Below, in pieces: positions 17,003-25,434 of a stretch of 64,000 nucleotides of DNA (position 1 is the first letter of the stretch; each line of letters opens with the position of its first letter). Where the stretch lies: the NCBI RefSeq assembly GCF_000934685.1, contig NZ_JYNQ01000001.1:620001-684000 (forward strand), written 5' to 3'. The notes under the pieces were generated by a model. The model saw only the letters and a program-made list of their open reading frames with translations, was not told the origin of the DNA and ran no database searches. The DNA is from Lacinutrix sp. Hel_I_90. GTDB taxonomy: Bacteria > Bacteroidota > Bacteroidia > Flavobacteriales > Flavobacteriaceae. A program made the translations under genes and the position numbers.

Positions 17003-17425
17003 ATGGGAACAATTAAATCACTTAATAAGTGGGCAAATGCGCATACTCATTTTTCAATAGATATAGTACGCATTGCTTTAGGTCTCTTTTTATTTATAAA
17101 GGGATTACACTTTATGCAAAATATTAGCACCTTAAATGCGCTTTTTGAACCGATACAAAATATTCCTGGCGGCATGCTCTTATTGCACTACATTATTCCA
17201 GCACATTTTATTGGAGGTATTCTCTTAGTTTTTGGACTGTTAACCCGATGGGTAATCATCGCTCAACTCCCTATTTTAATTGGTGCGGTCATTATTAACT
17301 TTACTGGAGAAATGAATAGCAGCAATTTAATACTAGCCATTGCAGTCCTCGTCGTTTGCCTGTGGTTTTTAGTTTATGGTTCTGGCAAGCACTCGGCCGA
17401 CTATTATCTTAAAATGCAGCAATAG
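17003..17425 (+). CDS. DoxX family membrane protein
   Basis: 140 residues with four transmembrane helices. The family signature is the first helix DIVRIALGLFLFIKGLHFM followed by the second-helix region HFIGGILLVFGLLTRW, then a third and fourth helix and the polar tail GSGKHSADYYLKMQQ. DoxX/DoxD proteins are small inner-membrane proteins linked in some bacteria to thiosulfate:quinone oxidoreductase or oxidative-stress complexes. No partner gene is here. A hairpin terminator follows at 17438-17463. Confidence 0.85.
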   Translation: MGTIKSLNKWANAHTHFSIDIVRIALGLFLFIKGLHFMQNISTLNALFEPIQNIPGGMLLLHYIIPAHFIGGILLVFGLLTRWVIIAQLPILIGAVIINFTGEMNSSNLILAIAVLVVCLWFLVYGSGKHSADYYLKMQQ

Positions 17426-17437
17426 AATACTATGAGC

Positions 17438-17463
17438 AACAAGGAACATCTCTGCTCCTTGTT
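17438..17463. terminator. Terminator between convergent doxX and vWA gene
   Basis: AACAAGGA (17438-17445) pairs with TCCTTGTT (17456-17463) across a ten-base loop. An alternative stem GAGCA/TGCTC overlaps it. It lies in the 46-bp gap between two convergent genes. Confidence 0.6.
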
Positions 17464-17471
17464 ATCATTAT

Positions 17472-19706
17472 TTAGTTACTTATAGAAGAAATAAGTCTAA
17501 TAAATTCTGCCCTGTAACCAAATTTATCAGCGCCTCTTCCACTTTCTGCTAATAGTTTTACGTCTTCAATGGTGGTGTTATTATGGTAGCTCGATTGCCT
17601 TAGTTGCATTCCAAATAATGCTACAGCAGAGGCAAATTTCAAATCTTCAGAAATGTCTTGCATGATATCTTTTTGAACATGCACCATTTCTATACTTTGC
17701 TTTCCCTCTGGCTTTTTGTATCTGAATTTAACAGTTAGTAATTCATCTGCATAACCTCTAGTTAAAGCGCTTTTTAAATATTTTAAATCGGGGTTATCCT
17801 TTAGATAGGCACTCTCAACTCCAACAGGAATTACTTCATATAGCGCTGTTACTTTGTGGCCACTGCCTAGTTCGCCAGCATCTTTAGTATCATCGATAAA
17901 GTCTTCATCATCTAAAAGTCTATTTTCATAACCAATGAGTCTATAGGCTTGAACTTTTCTTGGGTTAAACTCTACTTGAATTTTTACATCTTTTGCAATT
18001 GTATAAAGTGTTCCGCCAAATTCTTTGCCAAAAACTTTTTGTGCCTCTTGCATGGTATCAATATAGGCGTGATTCCCATTCCCTTGATCTGCCAAAATCT
18101 CTAATTTCGAATCTTGGTAATTACCATAACCAAAACCTAAAACAGATAAAAACACGCCAGATTTACGTTTTTCTTCTATGAGTTTCTTCATACTCTTATC
18201 GCTAGAGGCACCTACATTAAAATCGCCATCTGTAGCAAGGATTACGCGATTGTTTCCTTTAGATTTATAATTTTCTTCCGCTAAGTTATAAGCTAGTTTA
18301 ATACCTGCCCCACCGGCCGTGGATCCTCCAGATTGTAAATTGTCTAAGGCATTTAAAATTTTTTCTTTTTCAGCTCCAGATGTAGGTTCTAAAACCACAC
18401 CCGCTGCACCGGCATAAACAACTATAGACACTTTATCTTGTTCTCTAAGTTGGTTCACTAATAATTTAAAAGCTGCTTTTAATAATGGTAATTTATTTTG
18501 AGCACTCATTGAACCCGAAACATCGATTAAAAAGGTGAGATTAGAAGCTGGAAGCGCTTTGTTTTCAAACGTTTTTCCTTGTAAACCAATCTTAACAATT
18601 TTTGTTTGTGCATTCCATGGGGTTACTGCCAATTCTGTATGAATAGAAAATGGATGCGCGTCTTTTGGTTGTGGATAGTTATAATCGAAATAATTAACCA
18701 TCTCTTCAATTTTTACGGCGTCTGGAGATATGCTTTGCCCATTATTAATCATGCGTCTAATATTACTGTAAGAGGCTCTATCTACATCGATAGAAAAAGT
18801 TGAAAGTGGAGAATTTTTAGTCCTTTCAAAATCATTTTCTATGATTTCTACGTATACCTCTTGACTAGTCTCCATACTATTTATATTGTGAGCTTTGTGT
18901 TTATTAATTGCGGCTTCAACTTCCTTGGGTAATTTATAATTACCTGTTTTTGTTTGTATCACAATAACACCCTGATGAGCTTGAGAACCATATAACGCAC
19001 TTCCACTAGCACCCTTCAACACATTAATAGTTTGTATCTCATTAGGTTTTATTTTGTTTAATACTTTTGTAGTCGAAATTTTTCCGTCAACTATAATTAA
19101 AGCTTGGTTTGTGCCAGATAAAGCGCGGTTTCCTCTTAATACGATTCTAGTACCTGCATTTACACCATTGTGACTATTAGAAATTGTTAAACCAGACACT
19201 TTGCCTGATAAAGAATTTACAACAGACGGGTAATTTGCTTTTTTTAATTCTTTTGTTTTAACCCTGCTCACCTTTTGGTGTTTACGAGAATTAGGACTAC
19301 CTCTACGCCTCTTTAAAGCCGAATTGTCACTTACTTTTACAGTTTGATATGCAGTGGTCACTTCATCTTTTTTTCTCTTAGTTCCTAGTGCTGTAATGAC
19401 CACTTCATCGATGGCTTCCTTATCTAATTTCATAGAAAAACTAAGCGTAGATAAGTTGGTGATTATTTTTTTTTCTTTAATGTAGCCCACATAACTAAAC
19501 ACAACTGTATCACCTTTATACACCATGATCTCATATTCACCATCAAAATTGGTCTGCGCTCCTTTAGTTGATCCTTCAATGACAACATTCACACCTGGTA
19601 ACGGTAATCCTGATTCATCAGAAATAATTCCTGATAGTGTCATTTGTTGCGCCTGTATTTGTAGTGTTGCAAATAGTGCAATAATTATTTTTAATACGTT
19701 TTTCAT
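17472..19706 (-). CDS. SusC-type N-terminus fused to von Willebrand factor A domain, exported
   Basis: 744 residues. A signal peptide (1-20) is followed by a carboxypeptidase-regulatory-like domain (residues ~23-95; SGIISDESGLPLPGVNVVIE, SYVGYIKEK). Next is a TonB-dependent-receptor plug (~155-255; SVVNSLSGKVSGLTI, LRGNRAL, IIVDGK, INVLKGASGSALYGSQ). There is no beta-barrel; instead comes a YfbK-type region with a vWA domain having an intact MIDAS: DVSGSM at 395-400 and ATDGDFN near 491. The rest resembles DUF3520. The family partner of the MIDAS metal is unknown. It shares one transcript with the gene 18 bp upstream. The domain order is unusual: receptor plug architecture reused with a ligand-binding vWA module. 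Confidence 0.85.
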   Translation of the reverse strand: MKNVLKIIIALFATLQIQAQQMTLSGIISDESGLPLPGVNVVIEGSTKGAQTNFDGEYEIMVYKGDTVVFSYVGYIKEKKIITNLSTLSFSMKLDKEAIDEVVITALGTKRKKDEVTTAYQTVKVSDNSALKRRRGSPNSRKHQKVSRVKTKELKKANYPSVVNSLSGKVSGLTISNSHNGVNAGTRIVLRGNRALSGTNQALIIVDGKISTTKVLNKIKPNEIQTINVLKGASGSALYGSQAHQGVIVIQTKTGNYKLPKEVEAAINKHKAHNINSMETSQEVYVEIIENDFERTKNSPLSTFSIDVDRASYSNIRRMINNGQSISPDAVKIEEMVNYFDYNYPQPKDAHPFSIHTELAVTPWNAQTKIVKIGLQGKTFENKALPASNLTFLIDVSGSMSAQNKLPLLKAAFKLLVNQLREQDKVSIVVYAGAAGVVLEPTSGAEKEKILNALDNLQSGGSTAGGAGIKLAYNLAEENYKSKGNNRVILATDGDFNVGASSDKSMKKLIEEKRKSGVFLSVLGFGYGNYQDSKLEILADQGNGNHAYIDTMQEAQKVFGKEFGGTLYTIAKDVKIQVEFNPRKVQAYRLIGYENRLLDDEDFIDDTKDAGELGSGHKVTALYEVIPVGVESAYLKDNPDLKYLKSALTRGYADELLTVKFRYKKPEGKQSIEMVHVQKDIMQDISEDLKFASAVALFGMQLRQSSYHNNTTIEDVKLLAESGRGADKFGYRAEFIRLISSISN

Positions 19707-19724
19707 AATGATTAATTTAAAATG

Positions 19725-20378
19725 TTAGTCTTTTATTATTGAGATGAGTTCTGGTAATACAGCTATCGCAGTTAATAGCAAAACATTATTTCCTTTACTT
19801 TTTTTTGTTGTTGCTGTGTTTACCAATTCTGATTCAGTATTGGTTGTCTCTATTTTATCAAATGAAGACGCGTTAGGGTTTCTAACCATTACCAAAGTAT
19901 TTAGTGATTGATTATCAAGTTTATCTTGTGCCATTTGGTAAGCCAATGCGATACCATCGTTCTGTTTTTGAGTCATGTTATTTCTAACATTACTAATAGC
20001 GTGAAGTATTTTCTTAATATTCTTACCAGATGCTTTGTCCAATAGCAATCCGTTTTGCCCAGAGTAAACGACTATTGTAACCAAATCCGATTTACTTAAT
20101 CGTTTTGTCAGAAATTTAAAGGCTTGCTGCAGAATGATTTTATCTTCAGTTGAAAAGTTCTTTTTTGTCGTTTCAACAAGAAAAGTAATTTTTCTATTAA
20201 ATACTTTAGCTTCAACACCATGTGCTTTGGCTGATTTGGAATTAGTTGCTGGGAAATAATTAGCTATAAAAGAAATAAGATCGTCTAATCTTACAGATTG
20301 TGTGTCTAAGGTGTTGTTTTGAGCTTGAATTACTGTTAAACTTAACAGTGCTACAAAAAGTGTGATAACTGTTTTCAT
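19725..20378 (-). CDS. Exported small vWA-like protein with degenerate MIDAS
   Basis: 217 residues with a signal peptide (MKTVITLFVALLSLTVIQAQ). Residues ~60-170 align by eye with the vWA domain of the downstream gene: ITFLVETTKKNFSTEDK against LTFLIDVSGSMSAQNK, LVTIVVYSGQNGLLL against KVSIVVYAGAAGVVL, and DGIALAYQMAQ against AGIKLAYNLAE. The MIDAS DxSxS is ETTKK and the second metal loop is VMVRNPNAS, so metal-dependent binding is probably lost. A C-terminal hydrophobic stretch NNVLLLTAIAVLPELISII may anchor it. It is 18 bp upstream of the large vWA gene. Confidence 0.75.
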   Translation of the reverse strand: MKTVITLFVALLSLTVIQAQNNTLDTQSVRLDDLISFIANYFPATNSKSAKAHGVEAKVFNRKITFLVETTKKNFSTEDKIILQQAFKFLTKRLSKSDLVTIVVYSGQNGLLLDKASGKNIKKILHAISNVRNNMTQKQNDGIALAYQMAQDKLDNQSLNTLVMVRNPNASSFDKIETTNTESELVNTATTKKSKGNNVLLLTAIAVLPELISIIKD

Positions 20379-20440
20379 AATCTTTGGTTTTTAAGTTTGG
20401 AGTAAATCTATAACCAAAGCCTATGTTAAAAAACACAGAA

Positions 20441-20470
20441 TGAGTAAACAGTACCTATAAGTGAGTAAAC
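20441..20470 (-). promoter_or_regulatory. Two direct repeats with 21-bp period (LytTR-like sites)
   Basis: TGAGTAAAC begins at 20441 and again at 20462, exactly 21 bp apart; on the transcribed strand this reads GTTTACTCA. The pair lies about 65-90 bp upstream of the degenerate-vWA gene. The same motif with the same period occurs upstream of the related gene at 22189. The ACTCA core and the period resemble sites of LytTR regulators such as E. coli BtsR/YehT. Confidence 0.6.
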
Positions 20471-20495
20471 GCTTCTTTTATTTCTATATAAAAGA

Positions 20496-20519
20496 AAAGG
20501 AACGCTTTCGCGTTCCTTT
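20496..20519 (-). terminator. Terminator of the DUF2135/plug gene
   Basis: AAAGGAACGC (20496-20505) pairs perfectly with GCGTTCCTTT (20510-20519) around TTTC, and T-rich sequence follows on the minus strand. It shows that the gene at 22189 is transcribed separately from the vWA pair, matching the separate copies of the 21-bp repeats. Confidence 0.85.
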
Positions 20520-20542
20520 ATAAATAAATAGGTGTTATTTAA

Positions 20543-22189
20543 TTATATTTTAATGTTAGCAACTGTTTCCTCTCCATTTGAGGTCTCTAGCTTTATTATT
20601 TTAATCTCTTCTTTTTGATTTTTCTTACCATAATTCTTATATATATTTAGCTTTACATAAGTGTCAACATCTTCGGTGTGATGATCACCATTATAAATTA
20701 GTCTAACAAAATAGTCTCCAGGTTTTGCATTGCGAATAGTATATTCCTCTGGCCCATAACTATTAAAGGAAGCCTTTAATTCTCCTCCCGTTTGTGTTTG
20801 TCTATTTTCGTTAGAAGCAAACTCTCTAGATGGCTCTACAACTTGTAGATTTACATTAGTATTCTCTCTATTCCAGCTAGCTACAACTCTTAAATCATAA
20901 GTCGTATTAATGCTATTGAAGCTCTCCATTTCTTCTGTGTTTACTGTTGGCTGTGCTTGTGTTAACCCATTGATATTATGCTTTACAATAGCATTTAGAT
21001 CGTCCGCATTTTTAGTTAAGATTAAAAGGCTATTTAAAATATCAAAAGCTTTTTGTGGTTTATCTACTTTTTCATAAATACTAGCTAAATCTAAATAAGA
21101 CTGTGCTACCTCTGGCTCTAAAAGTACTAAACGTTTGTATAGTGAACTTGCTAAATTATACTCTTTATTCGCCTCTAATTGAAATGCTAATCCTTTAAGC
21201 ATTTCAAAATTATTCATTTCGAATTTTATTACATCGTCTAAAATTTTTCTTGTGTACTCCTCTCCTTTGCGGGCTTTAAAATAATTATAAACATCTATAT
21301 AGTACGAGGCATTATTTTTATAGTTTTCTCTTTGCTTAGCATAGATCGTGAAAGCCGCATCATTTGAATTTGAATTAGATAGTGCTTCTATGTAATCTGG
21401 TTTAACAGTTTTAATATCTACTTTTAATTTTTCTTTATAATACAGTGGCTTAGGCTTTGAAATTGCTTTTGTTTGTTTAACACTTGTCGTCCCTTTTTTA
21501 GTCTTTACAACCACCACACCATTACTACCTTGACTACCGTATAAAGCAGCACCACTTGCTCCTTTTAAAACCGTCATAGATTCAATTAAATTAGGATCTA
21601 ACGACTCTAAAAAAGAATAACTAGAAATAGTTCCGTCTATGACAATTAGCGCGTCACTATTACCTTTTAATGAACGAGAACCTCTAAATCGTATACTTGA
21701 TGCTCCGCCATTATTTGATGAGATAACATCTACACCACTCACCTTTCCATCTAAACTTTGTAATGCACTTGGGTTATTAGCTTGAGTAATGAGTTCGCTA
21801 TTTACTTCCTTATAACCATAACCAATTCTGTCTTTTTTCTTATTTAGCCCCATGGCAAGAGACACCACTTCTCCTTCTTTTGGTGCAGCGCGTTGCATGT
21901 TTATGTTTATGGGCTCAACACTTAAAATTTTAGCCGTACTACTTTGGTAACCATTAAATGAAAATACCAGTGTTTCCCCAACACTGGCGCTGATTGAATA
22001 ATTCCCAAATGGTCCTGTTTCCGTTCCATTCTCCTCACCGTTTACCACGACACTTACATTTGGAAAGGGATTACCATCCTCGTCTACTACAATGCCCGAA
22101 ATACTCTCTTTTTCTTGAGATACATGGTTTTGTGCCAAGCCGCTTAATGTGAAGCTGGAAATAAGTAATAATTGTAAAATAGTTTTCAT
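20543..22189 (-). CDS. SusC-type N-terminus with TPR-like region and DUF2135, exported
   Basis: 548 residues. A signal peptide (1-19) is followed by a carboxypeptidase-regulatory-like domain (~28-105; SGIVVDEDGNPFPNVSVVV), then a receptor plug (~135-235; ALQSLDGKVSGVDVISS, FRGSRSLKG, VIDGTISS, MTVLKGASGAALYGSQ). A helical region (~290-400) has TPR-like pairs (ASSLYKRLVLLEPEVAQSYL, DLASIYEKVDKPQKAFDILN). The C-terminal ~120 residues match DUF2135: DLRVVASWNRENTNVNLQVV, EPSREF, GGELKASFNSYGPEEYTI, GDYFVRLIY. DUF2135 accompanies vWA proteins elsewhere, which ties it to the downstream gene. There is no beta-barrel. A terminator follows at 20496-20519. Confidence 0.85.
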   Translation of the reverse strand: MKTILQLLLISSFTLSGLAQNHVSQEKESISGIVVDEDGNPFPNVSVVVNGEENGTETGPFGNYSISASVGETLVFSFNGYQSSTAKILSVEPININMQRAAPKEGEVVSLAMGLNKKKDRIGYGYKEVNSELITQANNPSALQSLDGKVSGVDVISSNNGGASSIRFRGSRSLKGNSDALIVIDGTISSYSFLESLDPNLIESMTVLKGASGAALYGSQGSNGVVVVKTKKGTTSVKQTKAISKPKPLYYKEKLKVDIKTVKPDYIEALSNSNSNDAAFTIYAKQRENYKNNASYYIDVYNYFKARKGEEYTRKILDDVIKFEMNNFEMLKGLAFQLEANKEYNLASSLYKRLVLLEPEVAQSYLDLASIYEKVDKPQKAFDILNSLLILTKNADDLNAIVKHNINGLTQAQPTVNTEEMESFNSINTTYDLRVVASWNRENTNVNLQVVEPSREFASNENRQTQTGGELKASFNSYGPEEYTIRNAKPGDYFVRLIYNGDHHTEDVDTYVKLNIYKNYGKKNQKEEIKIIKLETSNGEETVANIKI

Positions 22190-22250
22190 AATTTTTGATT
22201 TTTAAGTTCCCATAAAAGTATAAAGCGCTTCCTTATAAAAGTACGAAAAA

Positions 22251-22301
22251 TGAGTGAAAGTAGACTTTCGTTGAGTAAAAGAGTCGTTTGGGTGAGTAAA
22301 A
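22251..22301 (-). promoter_or_regulatory. Three direct repeats with exact 21-bp period (LytTR-like sites)
   Basis: TGAGTGAAAG, TGAGTAAAAG and TGAGTAAAAG begin at 22251, 22272 and 22293; on the transcribed strand the core is TTTTACTCA. The array lies 62-112 bp upstream of the DUF2135/plug gene. The downstream promoter shows a weak -7 (TACTTTTA) and no -33, as expected for activation by a bound regulator. Confidence 0.65.
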
Positions 22302-22322
22302 GCTATTTTTAATGCCTCAATA

Positions 22323-23390
22323 CTACTTTTTAAGTCGTTCTAATGTTTTTTTACGTTGAATCTTCCCTGATTCCGTTTCAAAAAATGGTTTTATATAGTA
22401 AATTTCTTTCGGTCGCTCATGCTTACTTAATGGAGTAAATACTGAAGCATCAACACTGCCTTCCTCACCTTCAACTATAAGAACAATACGTTCTCCCAGT
22501 ATTTTATCTGTTTCTGAAGCAATAAAAAACCGAGACTTAATTTTAGAAGCTAACTGACTTTCTATTTGCTCTGGATGTACTTTAACGCCTCCTGAATTAA
22601 TAATAGTATCAATTCTACCAAGCCATTCAAAAGTGGTACCTGAATGTAATTTGACAATATCATTGGTTATTATTTTTTCTTTTGTAAGCTGAGGTGCTTC
22701 AACAATCAGGCAATTTCTTTTATCCTGTTTTATTGAAATAGTAGCTAAGGTTTTAAACAAAGGGACCTCTCTCTTTTCTAAATGATTGATTTGTTTAACT
22801 GCTACATGTGATACGGTTTCTGTCATACCATAAGTTTCGTAAACCTTAGTTTTAAGTTTTTGTGTTTTAAGTAGTAAATCATTTGAAACTTTTGCGCCAC
22901 CAATAATAATTTGTTTAATATTATAAATCTGCTCTATCGTTTGCTCTAGTTGTAGTGGCACCATGGCAGCAAAATCATACTGTTTTTCTAAATCTATGAT
23001 TAATTTAGATTTTGGTTCTATAGCGTCTATTTCCAAACCCAAGATCATGGCTCTAACGAGCATCATTTTTCCAGCAATATAATGCGCTGGCAAACAAAGT
23101 AAAGCCGTATCGCCTGGTTGTAATTTGAAATAATCACCGGTAGCAATCGCGCTATTGACCATGGCTTGTTTGGGCATTTCTATAGTTTTTGGCGTGCCCG
23201 TTGAACCAGAAGTTTTAATCTGTATAACAGAATTGTTGTCTTGCCAGTCCAATAAAAATTGACCAATGTGTTGTTCAAAATCCTGGCCTTCTTTAACATA
23301 ACTGTAAGCCACTTCCTTTAGTTGTTCAAAACTAAAATGAGTTCCGTTGAGTTTAAATCTATTATGAACTTTATTAAATGCTGGTATCAC
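22323..23390 (-). CDS. menE: o-Succinylbenzoate-CoA ligase (MenE)
   Basis: 355 residues, a short member of the adenylate-forming (ANL) superfamily. It has the AMP-binding loop TSGSTGTPK (residues 60-68), GGAKVSNDLL, YGMTETVSHVA (A5), WLGRIDTIINSGGVKVHPEQIE (A7-A8) with the hinge, and the final Lys in GKIQRKKTLERL (A10). Its size matches the compact MenE of Bacteroidota. It activates o-succinylbenzoate to the CoA ester before MenB ring closure. It is the last gene of the minus-strand menC-CPBP-menE group; CPBP precedes it by 26 bp. Confidence 0.9.
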   Translation of the reverse strand: MIPAFNKVHNRFKLNGTHFSFEQLKEVAYSYVKEGQDFEQHIGQFLLDWQDNNSVIQIKTSGSTGTPKTIEMPKQAMVNSAIATGDYFKLQPGDTALLCLPAHYIAGKMMLVRAMILGLEIDAIEPKSKLIIDLEKQYDFAAMVPLQLEQTIEQIYNIKQIIIGGAKVSNDLLLKTQKLKTKVYETYGMTETVSHVAVKQINHLEKREVPLFKTLATISIKQDKRNCLIVEAPQLTKEKIITNDIVKLHSGTTFEWLGRIDTIINSGGVKVHPEQIESQLASKIKSRFFIASETDKILGERIVLIVEGEEGSVDASVFTPLSKHERPKEIYYIKPFFETESGKIQRKKTLERLKK

Positions 23391-23416
23391 TAATCTAATA
23401 TTTTATAATCTTCAGT

Positions 23417-24361
23417 TTAATACGTTTTACTTGCAGGGTCTTCAATTTTCCCAAATAATTTATCTTTCCAGTTGGTCCATTTGTAAACTTTTCCAAAGAT
23501 TAAAAGTAATAATGGAAAAATAATAAATACGGGTAAAACCAAATCAATAAACTCTAAAGAAGGTTCTGCCGTATCTTTTAATATAGAATGGGTTTGAAAC
23601 GCAGTCCAGTTTGCTGTGACTAAGAGTGCCGTAAACAAGTTGTTTGCGGCATGAAACCCTAGAGCTAACTCCATGCCTTCATCCATAAGTGTAATAACCC
23701 CTAGAAATAGGCCTGTTCCTATGTAGTAGATCATTATTGAATAGCCTAGCTTTTCTACTTCTGGATTTGCAATATGGAGCATTCCAAAAATAAGCGAGGT
23801 TAGAATTAATGGAAACCATCTATTCTTTGCAAGCATACCAAACCCTTGCATTAAATACCCTCTAAAAATATATTCTTCTAAACTGGTTTGTATAGGTATT
23901 AAAAGAATAGCAATAACAGCTAAAATGATAAATCTATTGAATTCAAAATTATATTCGTAACCTGCAGGGTTCAAAAAATAGTCTACTAATACCAAGCCTG
24001 AAGAAATAATCCCCCAAAAAAAGAAGGCAAACCAAATGCGTTTCCAATCAATTTTAGTTCTAGCTGTGGTTAATGAGACTATCGTTTGCTTATGAAGCGT
24101 TTTTACAATGATAAACAGGCCCGCCAAACCAAAAGCAAAAGAAATAAGCAATAAGAAGAGGTTTAAATTAGGCTCTAATACTCCCATTATGTCATTTGGA
24201 TTCAGGGCCGTTAACTCTTTACCTTCCTTAAATGCTTTATAAAACACAGCTATAGTAAATGGGATTTGCCCGATAGCTGAAGCAATAAACACTAATAAAG
24301 AGCCCACTAAATAACGCCAAAAATCATGTTTATAGTTGAATGCCTGTTGTATGTAATTCAT
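23417..24361 (-). CDS. CPBP-family intramembrane metalloprotease
   Basis: 314 residues with about eight hydrophobic segments. The CPBP (Abi) motifs are all present: EEYIFR at 162-167 (EExxxR), FGMLH at 192-196 (FxxxH) and HAANN at 237-241 (HxxxN). These ligands form the active site of Rce1-like intramembrane glutamic proteases. It lies between menC (3-bp gap) and menE. Its role in that operon is unclear; a maturation or bacteriocin-immunity role is conceivable. Confidence 0.88.
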   Translation of the reverse strand: MNYIQQAFNYKHDFWRYLVGSLLVFIASAIGQIPFTIAVFYKAFKEGKELTALNPNDIMGVLEPNLNLFLLLISFAFGLAGLFIIVKTLHKQTIVSLTTARTKIDWKRIWFAFFFWGIISSGLVLVDYFLNPAGYEYNFEFNRFIILAVIAILLIPIQTSLEEYIFRGYLMQGFGMLAKNRWFPLILTSLIFGMLHIANPEVEKLGYSIMIYYIGTGLFLGVITLMDEGMELALGFHAANNLFTALLVTANWTAFQTHSILKDTAEPSLEFIDLVLPVFIIFPLLLLIFGKVYKWTNWKDKLFGKIEDPASKTY

Positions 24362-24364
24362 AGT

Positions 24365-25396
24365 TTATAAGTTAAAATTCCATTTTTGTTTAGTGTATTG
24401 TAGCGCACCATTTTTTACTTCTAAAGGTGAGTCAAAATTATTGGTAAATAAACTACCAGTACCCAGACCTTGCGGCATTTTATTTTGTTTTAAATAGGTG
24501 TATTGGGCTATTGCATTTAAGCCAACATTACTTTCTAAAGCACTTGTAATCCACCAATTTATATTTTGTTTTTCGGCAATGTCTATCCAACAATCACTAC
24601 CGTGAAAACCACCAATAAAGCTTGGTTTTAAAATAATGTACTGTGGTTTTATGGTCTCTAATAATTGTTGCTTTTCATGGGCTGCAAAAACACCAATTAA
24701 TTCTTCATCCAAAGCGATAGGTAAAGGGGTAGCATCACATAACTTAGCCATTGCTTCGTGTTGTTTTGAATGTATTGGCTGCTCAATAGAATGCAATTGA
24801 AAATCTGCTAAACGCTTTAACTTCTCTAAAGCACTATCTGCGCTAAAAGCACCATTGGCATCGACCCGTAATTCAACATCTTTTTCACTAAATTCCTTCC
24901 GAATGCCCTTTAGTAAATTCAGTTCTGTTTCAAAATCTATAGCTCCTATTTTTAGTTTTATGCATCTAAAACCAGCTTCAATTTTTTCCTTAATCTGCTG
25001 TTTCATGTAGGTTTCAGTGCCCATCCAAATCAGTCCATTAATAGGAATAAAATCATTTCCCGTTGTAAATTCAGAAGGGAATAAAACAAAATCGTCTTTA
25101 GCTTCTAAAGACTTAAAAGCCATTTCAAGACCTATTTGTATGCTAGGAAATTCAATGTTTTTAGCTAGTAAGAAGACTAATCCATTATCTATATTTTCAC
25201 ATGTATATGCCAGTTGTTTTTCGTAATCGGGTCTGTCGTCTATAGATAATCCTCTAAGAATACCGCACTCACCTATGCCGCTTTTCCCTTCAAAATTTAG
25301 CACAATAAACCACGTTTCTTTTGTTTTTAAAATGCCTCGAGACGTACCGCTTGGCTTTTTAAATTCTAGAATATATTTGTGATAGTAGGCTTTCAT
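24365..25396 (-). CDS. menC: o-Succinylbenzoate synthase (MenC)
   Basis: 343 residues, enolase superfamily (MLE subgroup). The catalytic lysines lie in KLKIG (K147 and K149) and ILKPS (K257). Metal ligands are D179 in RVDANGAF, E205 in SIEQPI and D230 in ALDEELIG. It dehydrates SHCHC to o-succinylbenzoate in menaquinone synthesis. The next gene starts 3 bp downstream. The divergent sterol-desaturase-like gene begins 38 bp upstream. Confidence 0.9.
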   Translation of the reverse strand: MKAYYHKYILEFKKPSGTSRGILKTKETWFIVLNFEGKSGIGECGILRGLSIDDRPDYEKQLAYTCENIDNGLVFLLAKNIEFPSIQIGLEMAFKSLEAKDDFVLFPSEFTTGNDFIPINGLIWMGTETYMKQQIKEKIEAGFRCIKLKIGAIDFETELNLLKGIRKEFSEKDVELRVDANGAFSADSALEKLKRLADFQLHSIEQPIHSKQHEAMAKLCDATPLPIALDEELIGVFAAHEKQQLLETIKPQYIILKPSFIGGFHGSDCWIDIAEKQNINWWITSALESNVGLNAIAQYTYLKQNKMPQGLGTGSLFTNNFDSPLEVKNGALQYTKQKWNFNL

Positions 25397-25434
25397 AAAT
25401 TTTTATCAAAAATACTTAATTTATTTTGTAATTT

